This document shows, piece after piece, positions 23,721 through 35,435 of a stretch of 64,000 nucleotides of DNA. Both the position numbers and the translations under genes were made by a program. The stretch lies in NCBI GenBank assembly GCA_007922195.1, contig ML682122.1:190457-254456 (forward strand), written 5' to 3'. The stretch comes from Podocnemis expansa (lineage: Eukaryota; Chordata; Testudines; Podocnemididae). How positions within the stretch are numbered: the first letter of the stretch is position 1; every line of letters starts with the position of its first letter. The notes under the pieces were generated by a model, which was not told where the DNA came from, did not search any database, and saw only the letters and a list, made by a program, of their open reading frames with translations.

Positions 23721-24770
23721 CAGAATGATAGAAGATGGAAGGGACCTCAGGAGCTCACCTAGTTCAGCCCCTGGCTCAAAACAGGATCAAACCTAAATAT
23801 ATCATCCCAGCTCAGTTTTCATCAAGCTGCTCCTTAAAACCTTGGAGAATGGAGATTCCACCACTTTCTAGATAAACCATTCCAATGCTTCATGTCCTAC
23901 TACTGAAAATGTTTTTCCTTAAATCCAAACTAAACCTCTCCCACTGCATGTTGATTCCATTCCGCTTGTTCCGTTATCTGTCTCCACTGAGAAGAGCCAT
24001 GCTCCATCCTCCCTTGAACCCCCTTTCACATTGTTGAAGGTAGCTAACATATTCCCCCCTCACTCTTCTCCCACTGCTCTCTATTTCTACTCAGAATCAA
24101 TGTGCCTCTAATTTTTAAATGGATTCCTTGAAGACATAATCCGTGGTATTTACAAGAGCTGAAGTAAGGCTGACAACACTATGGTTCCCCAACTCTTAGC
24201 TTCTTTTTCTTCAAGATTGTCAGTATACTTGTCTGTTTCCAATCACCCAAGATCTCCCCAGTCATGACTCATTTTAAAAGAGAAGGGACAATGGATCTGC
24301 AATCTCATCATGCAGCTTCCACCATATAGTTCAATGCATTGCATCTGGCCATAAGGACCTGTGCCTTTCCAATATTTTAAATTATCCTCAACCTGTTCCT
24401 TTGGGACTGAAAGCTGTTCACCTTCCCCCATTCAGTGCGGCCCAATGCAGCAATCTGGGATTTGACCTCATCTTTTAAGACAGAGGCAAAGGAATCAATG
24501 AGTACTATAGCTTTTTTTCCACATCATCATTAGGTTGTTCCCATTCCATAAGGTGCCCACAGTTTCCCTACCTCCTCCTGGTTGCTATCCTAACAGTGGA
24601 AACCTTTCCTGTTACCCTTCATATCTCTTGTTAGCTGCAACTCTCACTGTGCCTAAGGGTGCCACTCTTTCTTGCTTGATCAATATAGTTATACTCTTTT
24701 CTCACCGTATAACCAAGCTTCCACCTCTTGTAAGCTTCCCTTTATTAACCTTTTAGGCTTAACTTTGTTA
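23721..24770 (-). mobile_element. CR1-type LINE, internally deleted (unit A)
   Basis: On the minus strand a linker segment with an EAYKRWKLG motif (about 24680-24740) runs to the RT start (VVSLTSA near 24170). It then jumps to the C-terminal and 3' UTR region (about 24110-23725), so most of RT is missing. The same deleted structure is found in B and C, showing it predates the segmental duplications. Confidence 0.75.
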
Positions 24771-25019
24771 ATCATCTCCCTCTTGCTATGGCTGTGAGGT
24801 TTTGCTCATGTACTAAGCAATTACTCTAATAATTAAAGGCCTCAGCCTCTAGATGATTTGTAATTTTTTTTCCAGTGGATTTGAATCATTAATTTATTTT
24901 ATACATCTTTAGCTTGTTTTATGCACTATATTGCAAACCTCTTAAATAAGACCATATTCTTACTAAATTTAAGCAAATGGGATATTTATGAGCAATTAAT
25001 TCAGATGAAAAAAGTAAGT

Positions 25020-25086
25020 GTGCCATGGAATTGTTTGTCTGATTGAAGTGTGCCACGTTACGGAAAAAGTTGGGAACCACGGCTGT
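25020..25086. mobile_element. hAT-type MITE end fragment
   Basis: GTTGGGAACCACGGCTG and the preceding GTGCCA-rich sequence match an end of the 15971-16178 family; the other end is missing. Confidence 0.5.
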
Positions 25087-25089
25087 AGA

Positions 25090-26540
25090 AAGTTGAGCAC
25101 AGGATAGGACAGACTGGCTCAGGAGAGAATCCACTTTCATTTTAAGGTGACTTCTTCTAACCCAGCCTCAGGGAGCAGGGGCAGCTCTTCTTAACATTTC
25201 TGACCTCTGTGAAAAGACAGGCTTTTGTCTCATCTCCTTGGAGTTGTCATGTCAACGACCATGAAACATCCCCTCCATCAAACTGTGATCAGGAGACTCT
25301 CTTTCTCAGCAGCCTTATTGAAGCCCAAGGGGAATCAGGTGGCTGACCTAAATATAACATCTGAACTGTGGAAGAGGGAAGTTCTGGCTCACAGTTCTGT
25401 TGCTTTCACAACCTGTCTGCAATGTCTATTGTAGTCATTAATGGGACATCTCCTTCCAGTGAAACTAGTGGTGAGATTTATGGGGATGGTGAAAAGGCTT
25501 GAATCATAACTCCAGCTGAAGTCCCCTTGTCTGAGATTGGGGAAGTATGGAACCTAAAACAGATTACAAAGTTTGACTTGGAATCACTTTTGTTCTTTGC
25601 TTCACAAAGACAACCCTCATCTTTTACACAGCATGGAAGGCCTGGGCCTGATCTCAATGCACTCAAGAGATGAAAAGCTTTCTTGGGAGGGGACACTGTG
25701 ATGATCTAGTCTGATTGTCCCCCTTACTTCTGTAAAACACAGGCCAGAGAATTTCCCCCAAAATAATTCATAGAGCAAATCATCTTGTGAAAAAGATAAA
25801 TCCTGATTTAATATTATCAGAACTAGAAAATCCACTATCGCCTTTTGGAAAGTCTCTCAATATTTCATTATCCTCACTGTAGAAATTTACAGCTTATTTG
25901 CATATGTTTGCTTGAAGAGGACATTATCATAAAGCTGTTCTCCATTTAGGCTTTAATCAAATCATCCCTTAAACTTCACCTGCCTGAAGTGGGGGATGCT
26001 CCTTGGTAAATGAAGATAGGCTTCGCTAGTGATGGAACATGACAGAATAAGGAATGATTTCAGGTAAGAGTGGTGGGAGATCTACATTGAATATTGGGAG
26101 AAAACTTTACAAGGAACATGGTGAAACATTGGAATGTGTTACTGAATGAGGTGATTGAACCTCTATTCTTCAAGGTTTTTTAATGTACACCTTAAGAAAA
26201 CTGTGGCTCAGACATTTTAGTTGGGGTTAGTTCCGCTTTGAGCAGCAGGTTGAAATAGATGACCTCTTTAGGTTTCTTCCAAACTTAATTGTCTAGAATT
26301 CAGTGTTTCTCTGACAATTTAGACAAACTGAATTAGCTATTTAAAAAAATCCAAATTATAATAATTCGTTATAAGGCAAGAGAAACAAAACATATTAAAA
26401 TAAGTCTGCTCAAATGAGTTCAAAGCTTAGACAGAATGCTATATATGGGCTAAGGAGCAAGAAATATTCACTGACATTCATTGATAAATAATATATAATG
26501 AATATTTTCAAATAAATCATTAACATGAACATTATTGGTC
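25090..26540. other. Unassigned interval between units A and B
   Basis: AT-rich sequence, with no gene or named repeat recognised. The tandem junction between the units lies here. Confidence 0.5.
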
Positions 26541-26944
26541 ATAGATAGGGATGTGAAATTGTTATGGAAAATTAGGCAAAAATTAAGAAAGAGTAATGGT
26601 AAAAATGAATAAATTCATGTGGTCACAGACACAAAAATATATAATTTTTTATTAATAAAGTATTGTAAAATAAAACATTTACACTGTCTGGCCAGCCCCC
26701 ACAGCTGACAATAACATTTACGTAGGAGAGTCCCCTGCCTGCCAACCCCTTCAGTTGGACGCTGTCTCTAGTGCTAAAAGAGTTCCAATTCTATGTATGC
26801 TGTGGAAAATAGTGGGAGGTCAAGAAAAATCACAGGAAGTCAGGAAAGTTAGAGAAAGTCACTGGAAATTCATAGTTTCCATGACCTCCGCGACATAGTC
26901 TGAGCCCTAGTCAAGGACAAGAAAAGAGGCATAAAAACTTGAGT

Positions 26945-26945
<1 letters not shown>

Positions 26946-26986
<41 letters not shown>
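26946..26986. repeat. (TATC)n microsatellite
   Basis: About ten TATC units. C has only three or four at the equivalent place (about 41681-41692). Confidence 0.95.
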
Positions 26987-27893
26987 CCATACTCTGCATT
27001 TATTTATTGTAGTTCATACTGTAAACAAATAAGCACAATGATAATAACACTACTGAAAGCAACAGGAGTAATATAAGCCAGATTCTGTCCTCTAGATAGA
27101 ATCATTTGTACCACTGTGTAGAGGAGAGATCAAGGCTAACCCCCAGTCTGCTTTTTGAAGAGGCTGACTAAAGCTCAGTTGCACTGCTTATAGGGATTCC
27201 TCTGACTCCTTCTCTTGTCTCTCTCTGTTCATTTCCTAAGGTGTCAGTCATAAGCCTGTTCCTCTTTTAAGGTGGAATCACCTGATTTTCCCCCGGCAGC
27301 TTACAATATCTTGTGCACCAGTTGTGATCTCTCAATACGGTTTTTCTATCTGAAGTTCTCTCTCAGGCCCTGTGAGAGGCAGGAAGTTCAGTAACTGACT
27401 AGCCATTCCCATATAAAAGTATGATTTATTCACCACAGTGGAAAACGATTAGCATGAAAGAAAACATTTTAGAGGAACTCCAGGTCCTTCATAGCAATGC
27501 TTTGGTAGGGTAAATTTTTCTTCTTATTACCTAGACACATTTTATTTTCACAAAGGATTGTAATAGCTTTCCCTTCCATCATGCCTTTCCGCCATACCAA
27601 GAAAACTACAATACAAAAAATAATTTTTGACAAGGAACTCAAGTACTCTGACACCTACACAAACATTTTTTTAATATTCATCAGTGGGGAAAGCAGAACT
27701 TTAAGACTTCCAGAAATCACCACCAAACAGATGATTTTACATGTTGAATACACGATATATAACTTGACAAACAATTTTTTAAAAAAAATATTCCATGCTC
27801 CCAAGCTCCCAGTCTTTAGAAATCATCCAGAACAAATAAAAAAAAATAACCAACCAACAAAGATTATAAACAAAGAAAGATGAAACAATCAAG

Positions 27894-27983
27894 CAAAATC
27901 TGCAGCTCACGAACATTAGACAATCCCAGGAGCAGGAACTCAGTCCCAGTGGTTTGGTTGGACAATTTTCTTTCTCTCTGAAT
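27894..27983 (-). pseudogene. Olfactory receptor pseudogene, N-terminal stub (unit B)
   Basis: Only about 30 codons survive on the minus strand: the glycosylation sequon region (SNQTT), EFLLLG and the RELQIL segment before TM1. Beyond 27894 the sequence jumps to what in unit C lies downstream of the receptor (C about 42611-42622). A roughly 1.0 kb deletion therefore removed all transmembrane segments and the stop codon. The codon equivalent to the start used in A reads ATT, so initiation is also lost. The upstream flank to about 28150 remains similar to A and C. Confidence 0.88.
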
Positions 27984-28574
27984 CGTGCAATGACTGTGGA
28001 GGGAAGGGCATGGTAATAGTTGGGAACAGAGTGACAGAGGGAGTGGCCCTGATTCCCCTTGATAAAATCTCCTGACATAAATGTCAGAGTGCACAGCTCT
28101 TCTCAATTCCACAGACTAGAAGTGGTCAGTTTTCACATTTGTGTGAATAGGCTCCCAAAATGTTAATGAAGGTGCATCAGCGTACAGCATTTGTAGTTCT
28201 ACTCAGGATGTGACTTGATAAAATTCTATATGAAGGATGGAGCAAAGTGTAATACTGTAATTGTACGCAAGATGGATCCCTCATTTCTTCCAACCACAGG
28301 CTCTGAGCTTGGGCATGAACTAAAATGCCAGTACTGCCTCTTATGCACTTTCTGTGAAAATATGTCACAAAATTACTCAATATACTGTGTAGGTGCTTCT
28401 CTGTAAGGATTGCTCTGCAGGACCACTAAGATAGCTTGCTGCCTTCTGATGGATTGATATATGACTCTGAGTCTCCCTTGCTTTTTCTTCTCAGTGCAAT
28501 CATAGGCTACTAACATGGCTCAGTTGCCTATCTGCTTTGCTATGAACTTTCCTAACTCTATGAGTCTGCAGATC

Positions 28575-28700
28575 AGAGGCAGTTATTATGTGACTTCACC
28601 ACCAACCCACTGTGTGACCTTGGGCCAGTCACTTCCCTACCCTGTTCTTCGGCTTTCTCTCTATATACTTTCCTTTTTTGACTGTTATAGCTGGGAGATC
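28575..28700 (+). mobile_element. MIR-like SINE remnant (unit B)
   Basis: Contains TGTGACCTTGGGCCAGTCAC, essentially the MIR core, followed by a CTTCGGCTTTC-type segment. Best preserved of the three paralogous copies. Confidence 0.75.
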
Positions 28701-30029
28701 TTTAGGGTTGGGCTGTGCTTTGTGATGTGTATGGTCTGTTCCTTTATCAACAGCATTTATTTTTAGCTGACAGCAGAGGAGAACAGCTGACACACCACTA
28801 GAATTGGGGAGCTAGTTCAAACCCCACTGATCTTCCCCAGTGTCTTCACTTAGGGTCAAGAAAAACAGGCTTTGGCTGGGGCTAACTCACTGCACTCAGT
28901 TGAAGGCATGGGGTGTTTTCAAAACAATTTATGTGGGATCACAAGCTTTACTGCTTCATCCGTTTTACACTCCTGTAGGTGTCCCTGTGAATAAACAGTA
29001 AGCAGCACTGCAGCAGAGTAAATGGGTCCACACTGTGCTCATACTGGGCAGTGTTAATGTTCCCACTGTGGCTTATGATGACTGTCCAGTGGGCTTATAT
29101 TATTATAAGGAAAATAAATTGTTTATTTAAGAAATTTTTATATGAACTTTGTTATTTACAAATACAATATAAATATTGGAAACATGGAAGCTTTTTTCTC
29201 CTAACTTTAGCAATCTTCATACTTAATTTTCATCAGCTTTTACCTGAAATCACTGATTTTCAATTATTAGAAAATAAAAATTTTGGTTGCTACAATACCC
29301 TCACCTTCTTTTTATTTTGTTTTCATAAAGAAATGTGAGCAGCTCTATATATTTGATTGAATGGTAGTAAAGTCTTGAAAGGTTCCTTTCAAAACTCTCA
29401 TTAAATTTGTCTAGGATATTATTGCCAAAATATATGACCCCACAGCAGAGAAACATGGTCTTCCTAGATCGTGCACTATGGCGACATCTCTGGAAGGACC
29501 CTTAGCTAAAAATGTGGCATGCCTTAAAATCCACAGATGTCTCAAGGGATTTGTAAAACAATATGCATATTTATAGTCTATCCCAGAGCTGTGGCCTACT
29601 CTTGCTAATTTACACCAGTAGGGCTATAGCTGATTTACACCTCCTGTAAATCTGTCTTACAAAACCAGTTTCAAATGCATAAACTAGACAGAAGTGCCTA
29701 ACCTATCTGCCCCTTTTTAGCTCTTTGTCTGATGAGATTAGAGCAGCACCTCAGAATTACCATTTGTCTGGTGAATGGAGGTTGTTTGACTCTCTAAAAG
29801 TTCTTATTTCCAAACAAAATATTTTGTTTCTTCTTTCAAAAGTCTACAACTGAACTTTGACTTAATGCAGCTTTGAAATATTCCTTGCTGAAGAGAAATA
29901 TTTTTAACCATCCTCACTTAAAGGACAAAAAAATCACAGAAACTGTTCCTTGCTAGGCCAGGTATATGTTTTTAATCTCTCATTTTATGATTTTAGTTTA
30001 TATAAAACACAGTTCTGTGCCATAACTCT

Positions 30030-30790
30030 GATGCTGAGAAGAGCCATCCTCCATCCTCCCTTGAACCCCTGTGCAGGTAGTTAAAGGCAGTTATCAAATC
30101 ACCTCCCCCCCCCCCCAGTCTTCTCTCATTGCCCTTAATCTCTCCTCATAAACCATGTGCTTCTAATGCTTTAAATTAATTCCTTGAAGACATATTCCAT
30201 GGTTTTCCAAGAGTTGAAGTAAAGTTGACAACACCATGGTTCTCCAACTCCCTTTCCTCTTCACTTTCTTGAAGATGGTCACTATGTTTGTTTGTTTCCA
30301 ATCACACAGGATCTCACCCAATCATAACTTATTTTAAGATAATGGTCAATAGCTCTGCAATCACATAAGCCAACTCCTACAGCATTGTTGGATTTAGTGA
30401 ATCTGGGACCTTGGACCTGTGTATTTCCAGCCATGAGAAATCATCCTGAACCTGTTCTTTTGGGACTGAAAGCAGCTCACATTCTGCTGTTCAGTGCTGC
30501 CCAATAAAGCAGTCTGGGACTTGACTTTATCTATTAAGAGAAAGGCAAAGGGTTCGATGAGTACTGCAGATTTTTTTCACATCATGAATCATTAGGATGT
30601 AGCCCTGCCTCAACCTTTTGCAAGTATTTCAGTGGAAACCTTTCCTTTTTCCCTTCACATCTCTTCTTAGCTGAAATTCTAACTGTGCTTAAGGGTGACA
30701 CTCTTGCGTGATTGATCAGTATATTTATACTCTTCTCTCACCACCTGACCAAGCTTCCAGTTGTAGTAAGCGTCCTTTTATTAAGTCATT
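30030..30790 (-). mobile_element. CR1-type LINE, internally deleted (unit B)
   Basis: Counterpart of 23721-24770, with the GAGAAGAGCCATCCTCCATC phrase at about 30037, the CTTGAAGACATATTCCATGG phrase at about 30184 and the linker motif region at about 30740-30780. A short C-run lies at about 30107-30116. Non-coding. Confidence 0.65.
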
Positions 30791-30794
30791 TAGG

Positions 30795-31211
30795 CTTAAT
30801 TTCATTAGGCAGCTCACTCCAACTATGGCTGTGAGGCCTTGTTCATGTGCAAAGCCAGTATTGTAATTCTTAAAGGCCTGGGATGATAGACCTCTTGCAT
30901 TTCTGCATTATTAATCCGATCTCTTATCCTGTAAACAGCATCTGGGCTACAATACCCTCTACCAGCAAAGTCTTTTCAATTATCCACTAACCATCGAATA
31001 ACACTGCCTTCATGAATGATAATATTCAGTAGCACAATCACTTATACACAGAATTCACCTTATACCAATTATAGACTTTCCCCACCTCCACCTTTCTAGA
31101 CTGCCATTCACTACCTATTGTAAAACAATTCCCCATTAACAAATCAAACAACCAATGAACAAATTCCATCATTTTCACTCACAACAAGATCCCTTCACAT
31201 ATATTCACCAT
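30795..31211. repeat. Tract nearly identical to unit C, first of two tandem copies
   Basis: By eye about 13 differences in roughly 420 bp against 48797-49210, about 97% identity, whereas the flank upstream drops to roughly 75%. From about 30865 it is followed by a second, more diverged copy at 31212-31560. No coding content. Confidence 0.85.
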
Positions 31212-31560
31212 TACTCTAATATTTAAAGGCCTGGGCCAATAGATATCTTACATTTCTGTATTATTCATCTGATCTCTTATCCTGTGAATGGCAGCTGCGA
31301 TACAATACCTGCTACCAGCAATAGTCTTTTCAATCACCCACTAACCACCAAATAATACTAAATTCATAAATGATAATATTCACTAGCACAACCACTTATA
31401 CACAGTTCACCTTATACCAGTTAGACTTTCCAAAACCTGCACCTTTATAGACTACCCTTTATTACCTACCACGAAACAATTCCCCACATATCAAACAACC
31501 AATGAATAAATTCTATGCTTTCACTCACCATAAGATCACTTCACATACATTCACTATAAT
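31212..31560. repeat. Second, diverged tandem copy in unit B
   Basis: Begins again at TAATATTTAAAGGCC and repeats the order of the first copy with about 80% identity. What follows (ATTCTCTCATC, then AATAATTCTTCCCATCAA) is collinear with unit C, so this copy occupies the ancestral position. Confidence 0.8.
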
Positions 31561-32506
31561 ATTCTCTCATCTTAACAAACCAAACCTGAAATAATTCTTC
31601 CCATCAAGTCAATCATAATACATCTTCAATCCACAACTTCAGTGAAAGTTTGGGGGGAATTGGTTCAATAGAGTTTGGCTGTAGTATCAGTTCCAATGAC
31701 CCACATGGCAAAAATAAGTTTGAGGCTATTTGGATGGGATTTTCAATGGGACCATGGAAGGTGGGTGCTCCTCCCCAACAGAACTTCCTTAGATGTTGGT
31801 TGTCTAATTTCCACAGCACCAGCTGAAAATTACACCCACTCTGTGGCACTAGCAGCTGGATGACCTCAGGTCAAAATCTGAAGGCAGTGTTAAGTGTTCA
31901 TTTATTCATTAAATGTTAATACTATTGTCTCTATCTACATATATCTATGTTGGTGTGATTACTATTTACACTCTTTATGTATCCTGTTCTATGTGTACTA
32001 GGGTGATGGAATTAGCTGGCTGTCAAAATGTCCTTTCTTGCCTGTATTTTGATCTGACATCAAAGGATTCTTTCCACTGATGGAAGAGTTTCCTTAATGC
32101 CATTGTGTTAATGAAAAAGAATGAAATCATCTGACTTACTGTCCGTAAATGCATTAGTTTTGTCTCTGTAACAAAAAGAACCACCAACCAGAATTGGAAC
32201 CTAAGAATTTTGAATGAGAAGATTATTAACTTCAAAGCTTGTGTCATTATTCTGACAAATGGAAGATCCATCAACACTGTCTACTTTTTGTGACCAATCA
32301 TGACCCATCTATTTCTGAATGGACTTAATATAATTTGACAAAAGCACCCTGGAGTGGATATTCACTACTCTGGAGGGGGAACTCCCTGCCCTTTCAGGCT
32401 ACTGTCCCTATATAAGTCAGTTTCCCAAATCCACTTTAGGTCAACCCTGAGGAACTCATAGACTCTAAGAGAGTGGTGGATTAACACTCTCTCTTAACAT
32501 TTAGAG

Positions 32507-33848
32507 CAATAGTTTTCAAAGTTTTGTAGGTTGCGACACACTTAATGGTATATCACAGACCTGGAGACACACCAGCCCACTCCCCCAGGCCAAATCCAGA
32601 CATCTACCTGACTCTCCACAACACACTTATGGCTGTGTGGTGACAAAGTAATGTGTCTTGACACATGTGGTGAGGGCAGGAGACCCCAGGCCAGGCCAGC
32701 CCTGACACATGGGCATGGGGAGAGGGCAGGAGACCCCAGGGGGGGACCAGGGCAGCACCATGGTCTGGGCATGGGCTGAGGGCAGGAGACCCTGTGCTGG
32801 CACCCGAACCTCGCCCCCAGGGCTGTGGGGGGCTCCCTGGCCAGGGCTGCCTCACAGCAGCCTGGCCACCAACCTGATCCCCGGGGACCCAAGGCTGAGG
32901 GATGGTCCCTGGCTCACCAGCCTTCTGCTGGCCTGACCCTGGCCTGGACAGAGGCTGAGGAACATCCTTTGGCCCACCTGGGGCTCATGTGAGGGGCTCC
33001 ATTCCCAGGCCACCCCCCCAAGGCCCATAGGCCATGGGGGGTCCCCCTGCAGGCAATGGGGAGACACTCATGGACCCAGCTGGGACCTAGAGGCCATGGG
33101 GGGAATGCCCCCAGCCCAGGGGTACCCCTCGCCAATCCCAGCTGGGCCCCAGATGTCTATGGACACCCCCCCCGGTCCCATCCAGGGCCCAGAAGCCTAG
33201 GGGTAGCCCCCTGAGTCCCACCTGGGCCCCAGAGGCCTAAGGACACCCCCACCAGTTCCACATGGGCCCCTGATGTTCGGGGGCACCCCATCCATCCCAC
33301 CCAGGGCCTGGAGGCCTATTGGCACCCCCCACAGCGCCACCAGGTCCCAAAGGCCTGGGGGAATCCCCTTGTCTGAATTGGGGCCCAGAGGCCAGGGACT
33401 AATTTCCTGCTTCCACCCAGGGGCTGGGGCCCATGCAGGAAGCCCCCCTTGGCCCCAGGCAGCCCTTCCTCTGCCCCCCGCCTGACCAGGGCCTCCAGTC
33501 CTCCTCTCAACTCCTACCTGCTCCGTCCTCCGCAAAGAAGCCCAAGCTGGAGCTGCTGCCTCTGTTTGAAAGTCCGTCCCTGCCTCCCTCCCCTGGCTGA
33601 GCCCACAGACACTGCTGCAGCATGTGGGCGAGGGAGGGACAGCTGCAGCTCAGAGGCTCAGTGAGCTCCCTCTCACCCTGCGCTGCCGGGGACTGGCCCC
33701 ATCTCCCTGCGCTGGCACTGGGGGTCCCGGGAAAAGACTGGGGGCACAGCCAGAGAGATTCGGGGCACAGGCCCCCTGTGTCCAGTGCCAGTGATGCCCC
33801 TCGTGGTGGCACAATAATGTGCCCCAACACAGTGGCTAAGAACTGCTG
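32507..33848. mobile_element. Long hAT-type element with GC-rich core
   Basis: Left end CAATAGTTTTCAAAGTTTTG and right end GGCTAAGAACTGCTG are inverted relatives of the ends of 17374-17528. The outer 130 bp (CACACTTAATGGTATATCA, AATAATGTGCCCCAACACAG) also match that short element. About 1.1 kb of GC-rich DNA is inserted between those outer parts. The left flank ATTTAGAG is not repeated on the right, where a Harbinger transposase remnant begins, suggesting rearrangement at the right side. Confidence 0.7.
33075..33405. repeat. GC-rich minisatellite, about 40 bp unit
   Basis: About eight degenerate units of the form CTGGGCCCCAGAGGCCTA(N)GGACACCCCC, with core spacing near 39-42 bp from about 33142 to 33382 and a longer first interval. 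It lies inside the hAT-type element; the open frames across it are compositional. Confidence 0.8.
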
Positions 33849-33854
33849 GAATAG

Positions 33855-34770
33855 GTGGCAGGCCCTTGCCACTTGCTGCAGGCTGTCATACATCATATTC
33901 AGTTGGTGGAGCACTGGTTCAATGCCCAGAAAACAAGAACAGACTTCTGGGAGCTCACTGTGATGACCATTTTCAATGGTGAGCAGCGGCTACAGAACTT
34001 TCTTATGCAGAAAGGCAGTTTCCTTGAACTTTGTGCATAGCTGTTCTCAGGACTGAAGCAAATGAATACATGCATGAAAACAGCTCTGGCAGTGGAGAAG
34101 CACCTGGCCCTCCCTTTGTGGAAGCCAGAAGCACCAGACTGGTATTGGCAGTTAGGAATTATTTCACAGTTAGAGCTGCTGTGATGTAAGTATGTAGGGC
34201 CATTCAGAGACTTTTGTTTCAGAGGGTGTTGACGGTGGGAAATGCACAGAACATAGTTGACGAGTTTACTGCACTATGGTTCCTTGGGGATACCATATAC
34301 GGGACACAGATCAGTATTCTGGCTCTGGATCACCTTGCCATTGAATACATGAAGCAAAGGTCTGCTTCTCAATGAGGTTTCACTGACATCAGTGTCAGGG
34401 TGGTCTGGAAAGTTGCATGACACATGCATATTTAGACACTCCAAGCTGTAAAAAAAGATGCATGCAGGCACTTTCTTCCCTAACCAGAAAATGAATATAT
34501 GAGGGATGCTAAAATACATAGTGATCTTCCTGGAACTGCCTAACCCTTCTTTTCCTGGCGAATGAAGCCTCACCAGGACAGCACTAAAGTATGTGCCAAT
34601 GGCAAGGTCAGGAAATACAGAATGTGCACTTGTGCATTTAAAAGGGAGGTGAAGGAATCTACTCACATAATCTTGACCTGAGAGGAAAACAAACAGAAGA
34701 CCAACACTTATCTTTGCTTCCTGTGTGTTTCATAATTTGTGTGAAATACAGTGAAAAGCACCTTCAAGTA
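33855..34770 (+). pseudogene. PIF/Harbinger transposase remnant
   Basis: Plus-strand reading in several frames gives a chain of segments in the order of a DDE-type Harbinger (nuclease) transposase. FWELTVMTIFNGEQRLQNF lies at about 33943-33999, then a FLELC / LPLWKPEAPD region to about 34145. The FTDIS...V block is near 34380-34410, AGTFFPNQKMNI near 34465-34500, a KGRWKES block near 34640-34660, and a CVLHN-like end near 34725. Frameshifts and stops interrupt every part, and the catalytic residues cannot all be placed. The element would have catalysed cut-and-paste transposition; it is dead. A minus-strand accessory-type ORF follows at 35016-35435. Confidence 0.7.
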
Positions 34771-35015
34771 GACAGATGCCAGTCATATGTATTATTATGA
34801 ACAAACTACAAAGCAGTTTGTATAAGAGAGGCACTGAAAACCCATTTTTTTTCAATGAGTACTCATAGCCTCTCAGTGCTGCAACATAACTCCCTTCCTC
34901 AACCCATGAGCCCAGCCATCATAGTCCCCTTCCTCTTTTTTCTACATTGACTGTGGCCAGGCTATGAATAAATAAACCCAGGTTTTGTTTTCTTTATAAC
35001 CTAGTTAACTTTTAT

Positions 35016-35435
35016 TTATGTTCCTTTATTTGCGGGTGGGGGAAGGAAGCAGGAAATAAATGTTGCAGGTGTTAAAAGGGCCATCACATCTTTTTGTTCA
35101 CTTCCAATGGGACAGAGAACAAACTGAGCCTGGAAAGCCTGGGGGTGCAGGTTGGTATCAGGAGTTGCTGTGCATGCTGGGGTGGGGGAGGGAGGCTGCA
35201 GAATGATTCTGTCTGTTCTCTGCTGTTTCTGGAGCTCTACCAGGTGCTTCAGGTTCATGTCAGACTGATTCCTTAAATAAGCAACATTTCCTGTTACATT
35301 TCCTGCTCCTGCACCGCTCTTCTTTTTTGTTGTTGTTGTTGTTGTTGTTGGTTTTTTTTTTTTTTTTTTTTGGTTCATGTTCAGTTTCTTGGACAAAGCG
35401 AGCCACAAGGATCTGAGCTCCGTATCAGCTATCAC
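35016..35435 (-). pseudogene. Probable Harbinger accessory (Myb/SANT-like) ORF remnant
   Basis: A 139-codon minus-strand frame, convergent with the transposase at 33855-34770. A NLKHLVELQKQQ segment resembles the C-terminal helix of Harbinger Myb/SANT-like proteins. The N-terminal third is a lysine/threonine tract generated by the poly-A and (ACA)n simple repeat at about 35320-35372, so the true N-terminus is disrupted. Harbinger elements normally carry such a second ORF for transposase import and end binding. The assignment is tentative. Confidence 0.45.

Larger units (their letters stand above)
18180..25010. repeat. Segmental duplication unit A
   Basis: Paralogous to B (26540-32475) and C (41040-51636). 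Shared landmarks in order are the receptor gene, its upstream flank (TAAATAGGCTCC), a MIR-like SINE, AT-rich spacer, and an internally deleted CR1. The right edge (about 24840-25010, GGATATTTATGAGCAATTAATTCAG) matches the left edge of C (41040-41160), as expected for tandem units. Two MITEs and a Penelope-like copy are extra relative to B and C. Confidence 0.8.
26540..32475. repeat. Segmental duplication unit B
   Basis: Left edge ATAGGGATGTGAAATTG matches C at about 41208; right edge AGACTCTAAGAG (about 32460-32472) matches C just before the Harbinger element at 51637. It contains a truncated receptor, a MIR-like SINE, a CR1 remnant, and a tandemly repeated tract at 30865-31560. Relative to C it lacks about 46750-47130 and the LTR insertion. 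Confidence 0.85.

Noticed and set aside
35320..35400. Lysine/threonine-rich N-terminus of the minus-strand frame at 35016-35435
   Set aside because: It is the translation of a (GTT)n plus poly-T simple repeat, not a real protein segment.
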